From positions 2,666,001 to 2,730,000 of the forward strand of contig OZ024849.1 of the NCBI GenBank assembly GCA_964017145.1: a stretch of DNA of 64,000 nt, in the 5' to 3' direction. Position numbers and translations under genes: made by a program. Origin of the DNA: Agrocybe praecox (taxonomy: Eukaryota; Basidiomycota; Agaricomycetes; Agaricales; Agrocybaceae). Shown one piece after another: positions 10,861 through 23,020 of the stretch. The notes below the pieces were generated by a model, which saw only the letters and a program-made list of their open reading frames with translations, did no database searches and was not told the DNA's origin. Each line of letters opens with the position of its first letter. The first letter of the stretch is position 1.

Positions 10861-12240
10861 CTAGTAATACTGTGGACTCCCTGACGACCCGCGAGTGCCT
10901 ACTCCATTGGATGTAGTATCCGAAACCAATTCGACGACCTGCTCCACACCAATCTTGACAGCAGGAGAAGCATGTACAGCAGCCTGAATATTATACTCGT
11001 ATTGTTCCTTCGCCGGATCACCATATTCATAGCCGCGCAATGAGCTTGAAGTTAATTCGTCATTCAAGTTGTTCATGTTCGACTCTAAATCCTTTGTTGA
11101 TCTGAACACCGCTGGCTTGAGTACTGCGGTTGATTGGGTGTTCCGCATTCCTCGTAAGCCGATGGCGTTCGGGGTAGCATCGTTAGGAGGTGCTATTATG
11201 GTGAACACTCCGAGCTTGGCTTTCCGGAAAACCCAGCTGAACATGATGTTCACTATTGGTGCGTATGGGTTGAATATTGCGATTCGATAGCCTGGGTCAG
11301 AGCTGTACCCGAAGAACCAGCCCACAGTTAATACACCTATTAAGACGACGACCCTGGTAGAAGATATGGATGATAAGTAACACTGTTTAGCGAAGACACT
11401 AGGAAATACATACAGGTAGCACAGTTGGCTCGTCTGCAACAGGGCTTTTGAAAAGGCCGGCAGCGTATCTCCAAGAATATACAGCCTGTATCCTCTCCTC
11501 AAATCTAGTATCGAAGCCTGGGACCTTGTCCTACACAATCCGTACGTTATAGCAAAGAATACAATGACGTGATTGATAGTCGGTCCAAGCACAGCTGCAG
11601 CCACATAGTCGCCAGCCGTCCGTTCTGCACAAAACTCGCCTATGCTGAAATTCGTAATACCGCTAACCGTAGTCAGACTTCCTGCTAGGGACGCAAGCCA
11701 CAGGAATCCAAATAAAATTACGATTGTCGTGGACCTATTCCAGACAGCGCACACCCTGATGTAGGAGAGAAGGAGGGTAGATGCAGTGAAGATGTTGAAA
11801 AAAGTGACGCCCGCTACTCGGAAGTTTACGCAATTGGACAGCGGTGCCGCTGCGTAGAGGTAAGCAGAATTTCGTTTATGAAAGAACGTAAGCTACTTAC
11901 TTAATATAATTGTCCCCACAGTGACGAAGCCCAAGGTCGAAGCTCTAGAAATAATGTTCATTTAGCTCCAGAGACACCTGCAGCGTGAATGCATACCTTG
12001 ATATAAGATAAACAATGGACGCCAGATCAAAGCCATGCGTCCTAATAAGATCATAATCGTTTGCCAAGTTGTAAAGTATATCCCATATGAAGACCTAATA
12101 ACAAGCAAAATTCCTTCAGTTTCCAGTACAATATCGACATGGCTGAATTAACAAACACTCAATGCCCCCACTGAATAATACGCAGCATGAGTGAGCCTCT
12201 GCTCTTCCACCGTCGAGAGTATTAACCCGCTAACGTCCAT
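10861..12240 (-). CDS. Polytopic membrane protein, DUF6533-like family (copy 1)
   Basis: Five exons (on the minus strand 12240-12157, 12094-11997, 11944-11901, 11849-11414, 11353-10861) give an intact 384-aa protein. The N-terminal region VFIWDILYNLANDYDLI resembles the DUF6533 domain (an aromatic-D-x-L...D-E-x-x-x-I pattern of mushroom membrane proteins). About seven hydrophobic segments follow, with SYIRVCAVWN, GPTINHVIVF, LGDTLPAFSKALLQTSQLCYL and NIMFSWVFRKAKLGVFTI. The last ~110 residues are polar with several tyrosines and a conserved VGVEQVVELV-like patch. An in-frame ATG at 12324 could extend it by 28 residues, but the paralogues begin at the position of 12240. The fourth intron (11413-11354) is a multiple of three and open, so an intron-retained product is possible. 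Function unknown. Confidence 0.8.
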
Positions 12241-12758
12241 GATTGACCGAGCCGATTCTGGCGAACCGCTGTACGTCTGGGTAACTGGGCGTTTTACTGT
12301 CGTTAACTCGGGTTCCAAAGCCATGGGCCTTATATGTATTTCATATGCGAAACGACAGGGGGTGATGTAAAGATCATGCCGTTGTTAGCTATAACGTCAT
12401 GCATCATTTTATGTATACGTCCCTTCCAATTCTCCGTTTTCCTCGTTTTAACGCCTGTCGGATGATGACTTGCCACAGGTATTACCACGCGATGCTCAAG
12501 GAGGGATGGAGGGAGGTATTTATGTCGCTGCCCCTTGCGCCTCTGGGGTTGAGGCGTTCTGCGATAAAAGGAAAAGTCGGGGCTATGTATAATATGTTCC
12601 GATATCATATCAATGAACCTAAATGTCTAGAACCTGGATAGTACCATTCCGAACTTCCTCGCAAGTATATAGCACTGAGAGTAACATGCACCAAGTTATG
12701 ATTCTTCTCACTAACAGTTACGTTCTAGTTTTCTTTACGTGCTAGTACATCTGTACTA

Positions 12759-12934
12759 CAGTCAAACCTATCTTATCCCATAACTGTAAAAAGCCATAAC
12801 CTGCGTAATCCCGTAGGTTTTTTGTCCATTAAATCCTCGGTTGAGGGTTATTTTGACCTGCAAAACCCATAACCTACAATAACCCATAGCTTTGGACGTC
12901 CACCGAGAGCTATGGGATAAGACAGGTTTGACTG
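12759..12934. mobile_element. MITE with ~25-bp terminal inverted repeats, TA target
   Basis: The 176-bp element begins CAGTCAAACCTATCTTATCC and ends with the inverted copy (about 24 of 25 bases matching). It is flanked by TA on both sides (12757-12758 and 12935-12936), as expected for Tc1/mariner-type insertion. No coding capacity; internal ACCCATAGCT words form a second, subterminal palindrome. A shorter relative lies at 50944-51002. Confidence 0.82.
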
Positions 12935-12936
12935 TA

Positions 12937-14500
12937 TATACAATCATCTCGTCGGTAGTACGCCATCGACTGCGGCTAATTCGTCCTAATTTTTAGAATG
13001 ATGTGATGAACTATCCAAAGACGAGCCTGAGCTTCTGGGAAGAGGGCAGAACTTCTGCGAGCCGAAGCAGATTTGGACATGAAATATATAGGAGGGGTAG
13101 CAAAAATAATTCGAGAATAAGTCAATTCAAAAATGCTGTTTTTCTCGGTCCAAAAGAGACGAGTTATACGGGGGTAGAGTAGTAGCGGCGGCCTATATAG
13201 CGGTGTTGGAAACGGGGTCATTTCTGCCAAATACGAGGAACTGTCACTAGTTTATAGCAAGAGAAAGGAGACTCGGTGATCTTCGTTCGGGCCAGCGATT
13301 CATTGTAGTAGACCGGTGTTTATGCGCGCTTCGAGAGTTTTTCTCCTCAACCAGTCTTGTTCCCAGTGTGACGAAAAGTTGTCAGTATTTGTCCTCGAAT
13401 CACATAGGTGACAAAGTCCTTGACGAAATTTATCACTAGATATCCAGAGAATCTTGAGTAAAAGGACTGATATGGACTCGGAGAACATCGAGAGAGCACT
13501 TTTCGCGGAAGAACGCAAGAAGAACGAGTTCAAGGCAAGGACAAACACGGTTGGTTTCAAATTTTCCCGGCTCACGATCAGGAAATTACATAATCATATT
13601 CGGACTTTAAAAAAACAGACAAAATGGTGCAGCGGCAGCGGTAGCAATCCGTCAACTTTTCGTTCACTTTGCTTCCAACAGAAAACAAAAGAAGATCTAT
13701 GAATTTAGCGATAAAAAGATGTCATGCATAGCATAAGGCTCACAGATGGATGATTGAATGGGCCCACGGGGACTTCTGGCCTACTCTGGGCTCCAAACTT
13801 GCTCCGAAATCGATGAATTATATCTGATGTTGACTGGTGGCAGTGAGTTTTGCCAGGTACGAACAAAGGGATGAGTAAAAATGGCGAAACACTTCCTCTT
13901 GAGCATTGGCATCAGTATCGGAAAAAAAAAAACAGCATAAGAATCACCAAGACTCGAAGTCTTCGCAAGGGAGGTGATTTTCGCGGAGCAATTCCAACAA
14001 ACAAAGTTTGTTCAGAGTGTCAACCGCATTTATGAGCTTGAAGTTGTTAGTGGAGAAATACGATAAGTCATAATAAAATTTAAGCAGGGTACTAGTACTA
14101 GACTAATAGTAGGTGAGTCAGCTCCGGGGCTTATTCGTTCTCGGAGCCAGCTATGTAACAGCTTATAAGCGCGCTAGCCTGCCTGTTTGGGCTTAATTTG
14201 AAAAGAGTCTGTTAACCCGAGGCATAAATTTGCCAAGCCAGTCAAGCCCCGCTCGTCAACCCACAAAAGATGACGTCACCCAGCTTTCATGCGACAGTCC
14301 TTCGCTGCCTCGAAACCGCGCGTTCAAAATTAATCATGTTGGTCGTTTGGTCAGAGGCTAATTTTTCTATCAAAAACCGGTAAATTTTAGAAGTGAGTCC
14401 CTGGGTAGTAAGTATCATGTATGCATGATTATCGATCATGATAGTTTCAATCATGATCGTAATGTTACAGGTTACAGAATACAGAAATGTGAATACAACT
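12937..14500. other. Gene-free stretch between paralogues
   Basis: No supported gene. Around 14120-14260 there are GGCTTGACTGG-type repeat words shared in inverted form with 2381-2470. An AT-rich tract with ATGATCATGATAG-like palindromes lies at 14410-14460. Confidence 0.35.
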
Positions 14501-15893
14501 TCACTTATGGTATACAGTACCATGCGGACTCATTATTACCCGTTTCTCTGCCCTAGCATCCGAGTCATCCGAAACCAATTCCACGACCTCTACACCAATC
14601 TTGACGGGAGGAACAGTATTGATAGCACCTTGAATGTTATATTCGAACTCTTCCTGATCACTATACTCAACACCATAGCCTTGCAAGGATTGGGCGGTGT
14701 CCGGTCGGAGTTCAGAGTTGTTACTGGACTCTAAATCCTTTGTAGTTCTGAACACCGTTGGGACGGAAGCTGAATGGGGATTGCTACCCCGCATACCTCG
14801 CAATCCAATTGTGTTGGGAGTAACGTCACTTGAGGGTGCAATTATGGTCAACACCCCGAGCTTCGCTTTGCGGAAGACCCAGCTGAACATAATGTTCACT
14901 ACGGCTGTATATGGACAGAATATGGCGATCCGATAGCCTGGGTCAGAACCGTAGCCGAAAAACCATCCCATAGTTAATAGTCCTATCAAAACGACGACCC
15001 TGTTGAAAATGGTTATTAATTGATATTACAAGATTCAATCATGCCAGGCGAGCGTACAAATAGCACAGTTGGCTCGTCTGCAACAGAGCCTTCGAAAACG
15101 CAGGCAGCGTATCGCCAAGGATATATAACCTGTATCCTCTCTTGATATCCAATAACGAAGCTTGGGACCTCGATCTACACAGGCCATACGTTATCATGAA
15201 GAACACGATAACATGATTAATGGTCGGCCCAAGGACGGCTGCAGCCACATAGTCTCCAACCGTCTTTTCTAGACAGAACTCTCCTATGTCGAAATTTGTG
15301 ATACCGCTGACGGTGGTTAGACTACCTGCGAGAGATGCTAGCCATAGAAAACCAAACATGACAATGATTATCCTGGACCTATTCCAGACGGCGCATACCC
15401 GGATGTAGGAGAGAATGAGGGTGGATGCGGTGAAGATATTGAAGAAGGTGACACCTGCTATTCGATATTTTGCGCAATCCGTCACCGGAGTCGCTGCGTA
15501 AAGCTTAGCATAATTTCGGCCACGAAGAAGAAAGGGAATTTCTTACTCAACATAATTGTCCCAATGGTGATGAAACCCAACGTTGACGCTCTAAAAAGAA
15601 ATCGTGGTCAACGACCGTCCAATTACAATTAAAAGCAGAATCGTATACCTTGATACGAGATACACGATCGAGGCCGGATCGAGGCCATGAGTTTTGAGAA
15701 GATCATAATCGTTCCCCAAGTTGTAGAGTATATCCCATATAAAGACCTAATAAGCAAGCCATCGTGAATCAATCTTCTATACGAAAGCAACACAGTCAAG
15801 AAAACGAACACTCAACGTGCCCACTGAGTAATACGCGGCAAGATTGAACCTCCGTAATAATGTCGAGGAAACAGCTGCGGCGCTGGCGTCCAT
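14501..15893 (-). CDS. Polytopic membrane protein, DUF6533-like family (copy 2)
   Basis: Exons 15893-15810, 15746-15649, 15590-15547, 15493-15058 and 14999-14501 give 386 aa. The exon sizes 84/98/44/436 match copy 1 exactly, and the protein is closest to copy 1 (VFIWDILYNLGNDYDL, SYIRVCAVWNRSRII, LGDTLPAFSKALLQTSQLCYL, NIMFSWVFRKAKLGVLTI, and a C-terminal VKIGVEVVELVSDD patch). It is intact. It sits in the same orientation as the other three copies, so transcription of each is presumably separate, with 2-3 kb intergenic spacers. No ligand or partner can be inferred. Confidence 0.8.
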
Positions 15894-18889
15894 GAGTTAG
15901 CGAAAACGATTCTAGCAATAGCGATGAGCACTATTTAGGTGCTAACGGGACGGGGGTTGTTAACGCGTAGAAGCTTCTACTAAGGTGTTGGACCTTATAC
16001 GTATTATAACTTTAGAATTGTGAAAACAAAATTATCAACTGATGATCTGCTATAATTAATTTTGCGATGTCCAAGGAACTTGAAAGATACATACTTAAAA
16101 TTATACCGCAGGGCTTTCTTTACACCTCCCGGTCCAGTGCATTTTGTGTTTTCTGTGATAAATGATAACTCGGAGGGTTAGTAGCACACATACTATACCC
16201 CGATGTCAAGTCGATAGCCGTGAGCGCCTAGGAAATGTCATCATTGCGGGCTTTCCTCGAATATATGGCAAAGGCAAATGACTCCGAATCATGAAACCGT
16301 ATAGTAAGTGTAACTGCACCTCACTCCTCCAGAAATGGTCGGTCTTCTCCTACGTACCCCCTGGAATGATATGGATATGATGAACTATTCAACAATAACC
16401 AGATCCTTTGAGAGCAGGTCAGATTTTTACTGAGACGAGACATATATGCACATGGAAGAACCAACAAGATGAAATAAATAAAGCGACCGTGCAACTGCGG
16501 AGTCAGTTTGGATGCAGTGTTTCTGGTTCCGAATGTTGAAATTTGATCCTTCTCTTGATTGATCAGGCCTCAGGAGTCACATGCACACGGCGCGCGACGT
16601 ATTTTTGCAAAAGAATCAGATGGGCCTCTGTTAATGAAGATTTATCTCCGTGTACGCCTCATGTGGGGAGGTGATAGGGAAGGGAAGTCAGAGATGCGAC
16701 GTCCGATTCCAAGTCTAATAAGCCACGATCGCATATCCTCTCTGTTCCCTAGACTTTTTACGGAGCTGCAACACCCTGTGACAAGAAAAGTTAAAGGCCT
16801 ACGGTGCGTTAGGGTACAACTTGAGAAGTTCAAACATATCGTACGTGAGGCTGTGTGCAAGATATCAGGCTTTCTCACTGATATTTCCCTGATACATACT
16901 CATACTCCATAGCCCATCAAGTTGTATGAGATGCATGGCTATTGTTTTCCTTCCGGATGGTGAGCATGGTACAGTCTTTAAATGTACCAGGAACCTTTTC
17001 AATACACCTCGGGATTCGGAGGAACATGATGTTTCCGGTCGCCGCAGGTGCTAGTTGCCAAAGAGTTGTTCATCAAGAGTTCATCTGAGAAAGTGGAAAA
17101 CGGTGTCAGAAAGTTTTGCCTAAAGCATTTGACGAAGTTTTCGATTTTTCGATTTCCGGAAGCTGGGCATAGCAATGCAAAGGCCGAAAGGGACATTGAG
17201 GATCGAACAAGGAACGATTCGAACTTCGAATGATCAAAGCCCCGTTGATTTTGATTACATCATATCGTTCGGAGTCGGGACGTAAAATATATTTGAGTTA
17301 AATTCAAATTACTGTACCCGACCCTGAAAGTGGACATTTTGAGTTGTAAGACGAATAGCGCAGTCAAAATTGCGGATATCACCTCCAAATTTTGGTAGTA
17401 CGTAGTCGTCCGTCTTTTAAACTGTAATCCGAAAGATTTGAGTTTTAGAGCATACCCTTGCTGTGCTGTGAATATTTTGCTAAGGTGTGTCCAAAAATCA
17501 GTTTCACACGGAAAGTGGACAGCCCTGAGAATCACGTTCCAGACCTCGGCATAGGCTCGGCTGATCGCGGAGATAAGCCAGTCCGCTAGTCCTATCTTCA
17601 CCTTTCCTTTAATCCTCTCGTTTTCGGACTCTCGAGACCTGCTCAAAAGGTATGTTGGTCAAGTTTAAGTATGCATATATGTATCTAACTATGTAGATCG
17701 TAAATTACGTGTAGGATTGCGCCGTGGTTGATCAGGTATGGGTACAGTGGGCAGAAATACTGGCTCCTGGGACTGAAAATTGTGAGCCCTGTTATTGAAC
17801 GAATAAAATAGGCTAAAATATAAGAGCTGTATATTATCGTAGCTGGTGGTATATAGCTTCAGAATCTGTCATCGTTTTACCGAAGATATGGCTTTTGGTA
17901 CTGCTATATGACTTCGAGCGAGGGGCTTCCAAGAGCGGAAAAAAAATTGATGACACAATCAAATTAAGTTTTTCACATATTTCCTGGAGTATTTTTGCAT
18001 TTTTAAAGGAAGGTATACATTAAGACCATATTTATCTCCAAGTCGTTTTCTTTTCATGTCAATAACCTATAAAACGAGTGAACTACGGTCGGGAGAAAGA
18101 CGAGTGGTGGTGTGAATGCTTACGAAATCAGGACCCTTGATGCCATCACACCTACTAATTGCTCTTTTCATCCATGTTCTTCTTATTTTTTGCTTTCAAA
18201 AATGTTTGTACAGTTTCTACAAGTACTCCTTTACTATATTTCAAAAAAAAAATTGAAGCAATTTGCGTCAGAGCTCACCCGGGAGGCTCTTTGACCACTT
18301 TCCTGGGGTGTCCACGTTCAGGGTCGGCTACAGTAGTACAGGTCACGCCTACATTCTCACAAATCACGTGAATTAGCTCGCGTGAACTGACTCCGGAAGT
18401 GTACGCGACATGGACATTGACAATGTCAGCGCGTTCGAAAACATGCTTTCATTCTACATCGTTATGTTCATCATTTCGAATTTGCTGGGCGATGATGTGA
18501 GTTCAACCACTTATCTCTAGTATCTGTTCAGTTTGGTCTTCTTAACTTTGATGCTGAACGTGAACTTGCGAACACGCAAGTCCACTACTTTTGTCAAATA
18601 TCGCGCAGTTTGCCGGCAAGGTGTTGCAATAATTACTTGGAGCCTATTATAAGGCCATATGTGCACTTTATGAAATGTATATGTGTATCAATTGTGTAAG
18701 GCCAAGCGTTAAACTGCCCTTGATGCTATGACCAAAGAATCAATTTAAATATGAACGGAATTACTCAAACACTTATTACACTCGTAAATTATTATAACCT
18801 GTACATATCAAGTACTGCCTAATAGAGCAATTCGAAAACCAGTTCGACGATCTGCTCTACTCCCGTCGATGCCGATCATTATCTATGTC
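15894..18889. other. 3-kb gene-poor spacer
   Basis: No gene is supported. Single-exon open frames at 16559-16912 (+) and 17260-17646 (-) lack homologues I recognise and lack spliced partners. A short frame beginning ATGGACATTGACAATGTC at 18410 followed by a GTGAGT donor could be a first exon, but nothing downstream continues it. Confidence 0.3.
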
Positions 18890-20092
18890 CTAATTTATTG
18901 TAATTTTTGAGTCGTCCCTTTCGTCATTTGATTCTAAATCCTTTGTCGTTCTGAATACTGGTGGTCTGAACACTGTAGATCGGGGATTCCGAGCGCTCTG
19001 GAAGCCAACAGAGCCCCGCTGAGCGGGAGGTGCCATGACAGTGAATACTCCGAGCTTGGCTTTGCGGAATACCCAGCTGAACATGATGTTCACTATGACC
19101 GTATATGGACTGAATATAGCAATCCGATAGCCTGAGTCTGAACCGTAGGCAAAAAACCACCCCACGGTCAATATGCCAGTCAAGACAACGACCCTATTGG
19201 ATAGTTCGTGAGCACGGCAAATCGCTTAAGAAATAGCAGGGAACATACAGGTAACACATTTGACTTGTCTGCAAAAGGGCCTTCGAAAAGGCGGGCAGCG
19301 TATCTCCAAGGACGTATAATTTATATCCTCTCTTTAAGTCCAGAATAGAATCCCGGGATCCATGCCTACCCAACCCATACGTTATCATTGCAAACACAAC
19401 GACATGGTTGACGGTCGGTGCAATTACAGCCGCGGATACATAATTTTTAGCTGTCACCTCCACACAGATAGATGCTTTATCGATGTTGGTAATTCCGCCG
19501 GCGGTCGTTAGGCTGCCAGCTAGCGCCAGGAGCCAAAAGAATCCAAAGACCACGATAACAGGTCTAGATTTGTTCCATACAGCGCACACACGGATGTAGG
19601 AAAGAAGTAGAGTGGACCCCGTAAAAATATTGAAGAGGACGACTCCTGCTATTCGATGGCCTTCACAATTCTGCACTGACGAAGCTGCTTTGAGGAAATT
19701 TAGACAGCGTCTGGCAACCTTTGAATAATTAAAACTCACTCAACATGGTCATAATGACAGAGCCGAGGGCAAGGGTAGAGACTCTGCACATATTTCCATG
19801 TGTTTTAGACAACAATATTCAATTGGTGAAGTGCGTACCTTGACACAAAATAAGTCATGGAAGACACATCGAGGCCATGTGTCTTAAACAAGTCATAATC
19901 GTGAGCCAAGTTGTAGAGTGTATCCCAGATCAAGACCTATAAGAGTCGTTATCATCAACATTTTATATCATCCACGATGAGTTCAAAACGAACACTCAGC
20001 GAACCAACTGCATAGTATGCCGCCAGGGAAAGTCTACGAATCTCAAGTGAAGTTGAAGGCGAAGAGAGTGGTAGGGTACTGTTAGCATTCAT
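18890..20092 (-). CDS. Polytopic membrane protein, DUF6533-like family (copy 3, short tail)
   Basis: Exons 20092-19994, 19936-19839, 19783-19740, 19687-19249 and 19193-18890 give 327 aa. The membrane part is complete and open (VLIWDTLYNLAHDYDLF, SYIRVCAVWNKSRPV, LGDTLPAFSKALLQTSQMCYL, NIMFSWVFRKAKLGVFTV). The cytoplasmic-looking tail stops at 18890, about 55 residues earlier than in copies 1, 2 and 4. Downstream of the stop, at about 18836-18868, another frame still encodes the family's terminal patch (TGVEQIVELVFEL), so the tail was lost by an internal deletion with a frame change rather than by divergence. Likely still makes a membrane protein, perhaps with altered regulation. Confidence 0.75.
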
Positions 20093-20877
20093 GACTTCAT
20101 GGAACTTAGGCGACCGGGCGTTTGGGTACTCTGGTCAGAAATGAGGGCTCTCCCTTTCTTTTAAATGAACATATTTGACTCGGACGTAATCAGTCATGAT
20201 GTATGTTTTCACCTTAGCCGGGAGCATCAATGGTATATAGTACGTTTCATTCTTTTTTTGGAAATGGGGCAATGTAGATCTAGTGCTCCCAGGAGCAGTT
20301 GTGTTATTTATATCACCCAATGCAAACGCATGTGCTTAAGGTCAAAATCCTCCGAAACTGTATATGAGGCGACGAGCCTCCACTAGTATAGCAGTAGCAA
20401 TAGACTCTGGCGCTTAGCACTTAGCGCTTAATCTATTACATGAGGGAAAGAAATCTCATTGGCGAGCGTCGGATATTTTTGACAGAGAAAGATGCTTTCC
20501 CCTGGTTTGATTCTTCACTTTAAGAGTGACTGGTTTCTCTCTAATCTGGAGCAGTGATTATCGCTGTTGACTAATGATGAGAGCAAGAACTACTCCAAAA
20601 TCCGAACAGACCGTAGCCTTAAAAGTACATAAAGTGCACTGTCATATACTGATGGCATCAGGACGTTGATACTGTCTCTACAGATTTTCAGACGAATGAT
20701 TTTGTAAAATTGGACCTGCTCATATACACATAACATTGACTCAGTCTGATCTCCCAAATTTGATCTGTCTCTATTGTATGTTATTGCGCACGGCATCCTA
20801 CAATATGCTCAGTAACTTTCCGATGCGCTATACTCTACAAATTGCACTGCTTCTACTTGCTGAACTTGTGATCATAA
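20093..20877. other. Gene-free spacer
   Basis: No supported coding region or repeat. It presumably holds the promoter of copy 3 and the 3' region of copy 4. Confidence 0.35.
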
Positions 20878-22275
20878 TCACACCGCGGTGTTCAAAGTGA
20901 TGCTCCCATGGCTTGAATGCCGTTTGTCTGCTCCGGTAGATTCATCGTCACCGAACTCCACAACCTGTTCCACGCCAATTTTTAACGGAGTAACACCTTT
21001 GGGGTGTACACCGCTTTGTTGAACTATATAGTGATATTGTTCCTGATCACCATAGTCATAATCCCGTTCACTTGGAGTCTGGAAATTCTTGTTTGACTCC
21101 GTGTCTTCAGCTGGCCTGAATGTTGTTGGCTTGAACACAGTCGACTGTGCTCTCTGCAGATCTCGTAAATTGATACCATCCCCATTGAAATTTTCAGGAG
21201 GAACTATGACTGTGAATACTCCAAGTTTGGCTTTTCGGAAGACCCAGCTGAACATGATGTTCACTAGGGCTGTATAGATTGGGACTATTGCCAGACGATA
21301 CCCAGGGTCTTCGTGGTATCTGAAAAACCATCCCACAGTTACAAGACCACATATAACGACGACGCTGTTGAGCAGAGACTTAGCTTAGAATTACATGCCG
21401 AAAGAGAAGACATCGAACATACAGGTAGCAAATCTGACTCGTCTGCAAAAGTGCTTTCGAGAATGCAGGAAGCGTGTCACCGAAAAGGTACACCCTATAT
21501 CGTTTGGTGATATCCAAGAAGGAGGAGGATCGGGGCTTGCATAGACCATAGGTTATTGCGGAAAACACGATGATGTGATTGACAGTCGGCCCAAGGACCG
21601 AGGCCGCAACATAGTTTCCAGACGTTTTGTCCAAGCACAATGGCGGTTCACTGAACTCTGTGAGGCCGGAAGTCGTCGTCAGGCCCCCTGCCACGGATGA
21701 TAACCATAGGAAGCCGAATACGAATACGATCACTCTATGCTTGTTCCAGATGGCGCATACGCGAAAGTAAGAGAGAAGTAAAGTGGACGCTATGAAAACG
21801 TTGTAAAAGGTAACCTCTGCTATGCGGTATCTGGCACAATCGGAGGAAGACACATGAGAGGCTGTTTAAAGAGTTGGGTTTAACTTTCCCTGATTCTGAG
21901 GAATGGAGAACTCTTACTCAAAATGACTACCCCGACAGACAGGAATCCCAAGGTGGATAATCTGCATACATTTTCAGTTGATTAGCTTTATTCAGATGCA
22001 TCGATGACGTTAGGATTATACATACCTCGATGTAAAGTAGATAATGGAAGCCAGATTAGTCCCATGTGTCTTTATAAGGTCGTAATCGTGAGATAGGTTG
22101 TATAATATGTCCCAGGTGAAAACCTGGAAAAAAAAAAGATCATTCGTTGACGTCAAGATCCTATAGAGGTCTGAAAAAGCCAACAAACACTGAATGACCC
22201 CACCACGTAATAAGAGGAGAGCACGATTCTGCGCTGTTCAACCTGAGCACTGAATAGAGAGGAGGACATGTCCAT
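20878..22275 (-). CDS. Polytopic membrane protein, DUF6533-like family (copy 4)
   Basis: Exons 22275-22189, 22123-22026, 21961-21918, 21861-21423 and 21364-20878 give an intact 384-aa protein. It is the most divergent of the four (VFTWDILYNLSHDYDLI, SYFRVCAIWNKHRVI, FGDTLPAFSKALLQTSQICYL, NIMFSWVFRKAKLGVFTV), and keeps the C-terminal LKIGVEQVVEF patch. The first three splice phases and exon lengths (87/98/44) follow the family. Being the outermost copy with the largest divergence, it may be nearest the ancestral gene, with copies 1-3 later duplicates; that order is inference. Confidence 0.8.
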
Positions 22276-23020
22276 TGCTGATCTTCTCGCTCCCTTTCAA
22301 CGCAGGTGATGATGACTTCAAGTATGGTGACGCAGGCGTTGGGTTAACAAGCGGCAGTTCTGCTGGGCATTCGAAGTCTTATACTTGCCTTCTGGAGCCC
22401 TGTAGTGAAAGATGAAGATGATCATTTTATCAGACGATCATATTGAATGCAGAGCATGAAGAACGGGTCCGCCCAAAACCTGTATTTACATCTTTTTTTA
22501 GAGTTCATGGGATAGGCTTAGTACTTCGACGGACTTCAAGGCGTAAGGGAGATGTATTTTTGTCACTTCATCAGCCTTAAGCTTAGAGCGCCAGATGGAT
22601 TCCTCGCAAACTAAGTTGGGGCACGACAAACAGCGGGTCCCAAAGTGGCGATCGGGAGACTAACTCTTGAATAAGTATTGATTATTATTTATTTATTGGG
22701 ACAATGTGAACCTAAGACGATAGAGAAACATACCATAATGGAGGCTTTTAGTTGATAATTCTCGTACCCGATTTGCAGCATACACTGAGGCATGATCGGA
22801 GCTGTACCTGAAATAAATTAAGAACAACTGGGGGGATCCTGAGAGTAAGGAGGTATGACTGGACCGAACCAGAGAGAAGCGATATAAATGAAAGTGCTCA
22901 TAGCAATATCAAACCATCGTAGAAAGAACAGGGCTGATCAGATGGATCAGTCTTATTCATCCAAAGTCGCAAATAGTAAATTGGTATTCTAGAATCAAAA
23001 GAACAACTGAATATCAGCAA
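22276..23020. other. Gene-free spacer
   Basis: No gene recognised between membrane-protein copy 4 and SEC13. It marks the boundary between the lineage-specific array and the conserved core. Confidence 0.35.

Noticed and set aside
10861..11413. Open fourth intron of membrane copy 1 taken as coding
   Set aside because: The 60-nt stretch 11354-11413 has good splice ends and is absent from the proteins of the three paralogues, so it is treated as an intron.
17260..17646. 128-codon minus-strand frame as a gene
   Set aside because: No recognised motif, no homologue in the paralogue-rich neighbourhood, and no promoter or splice support.
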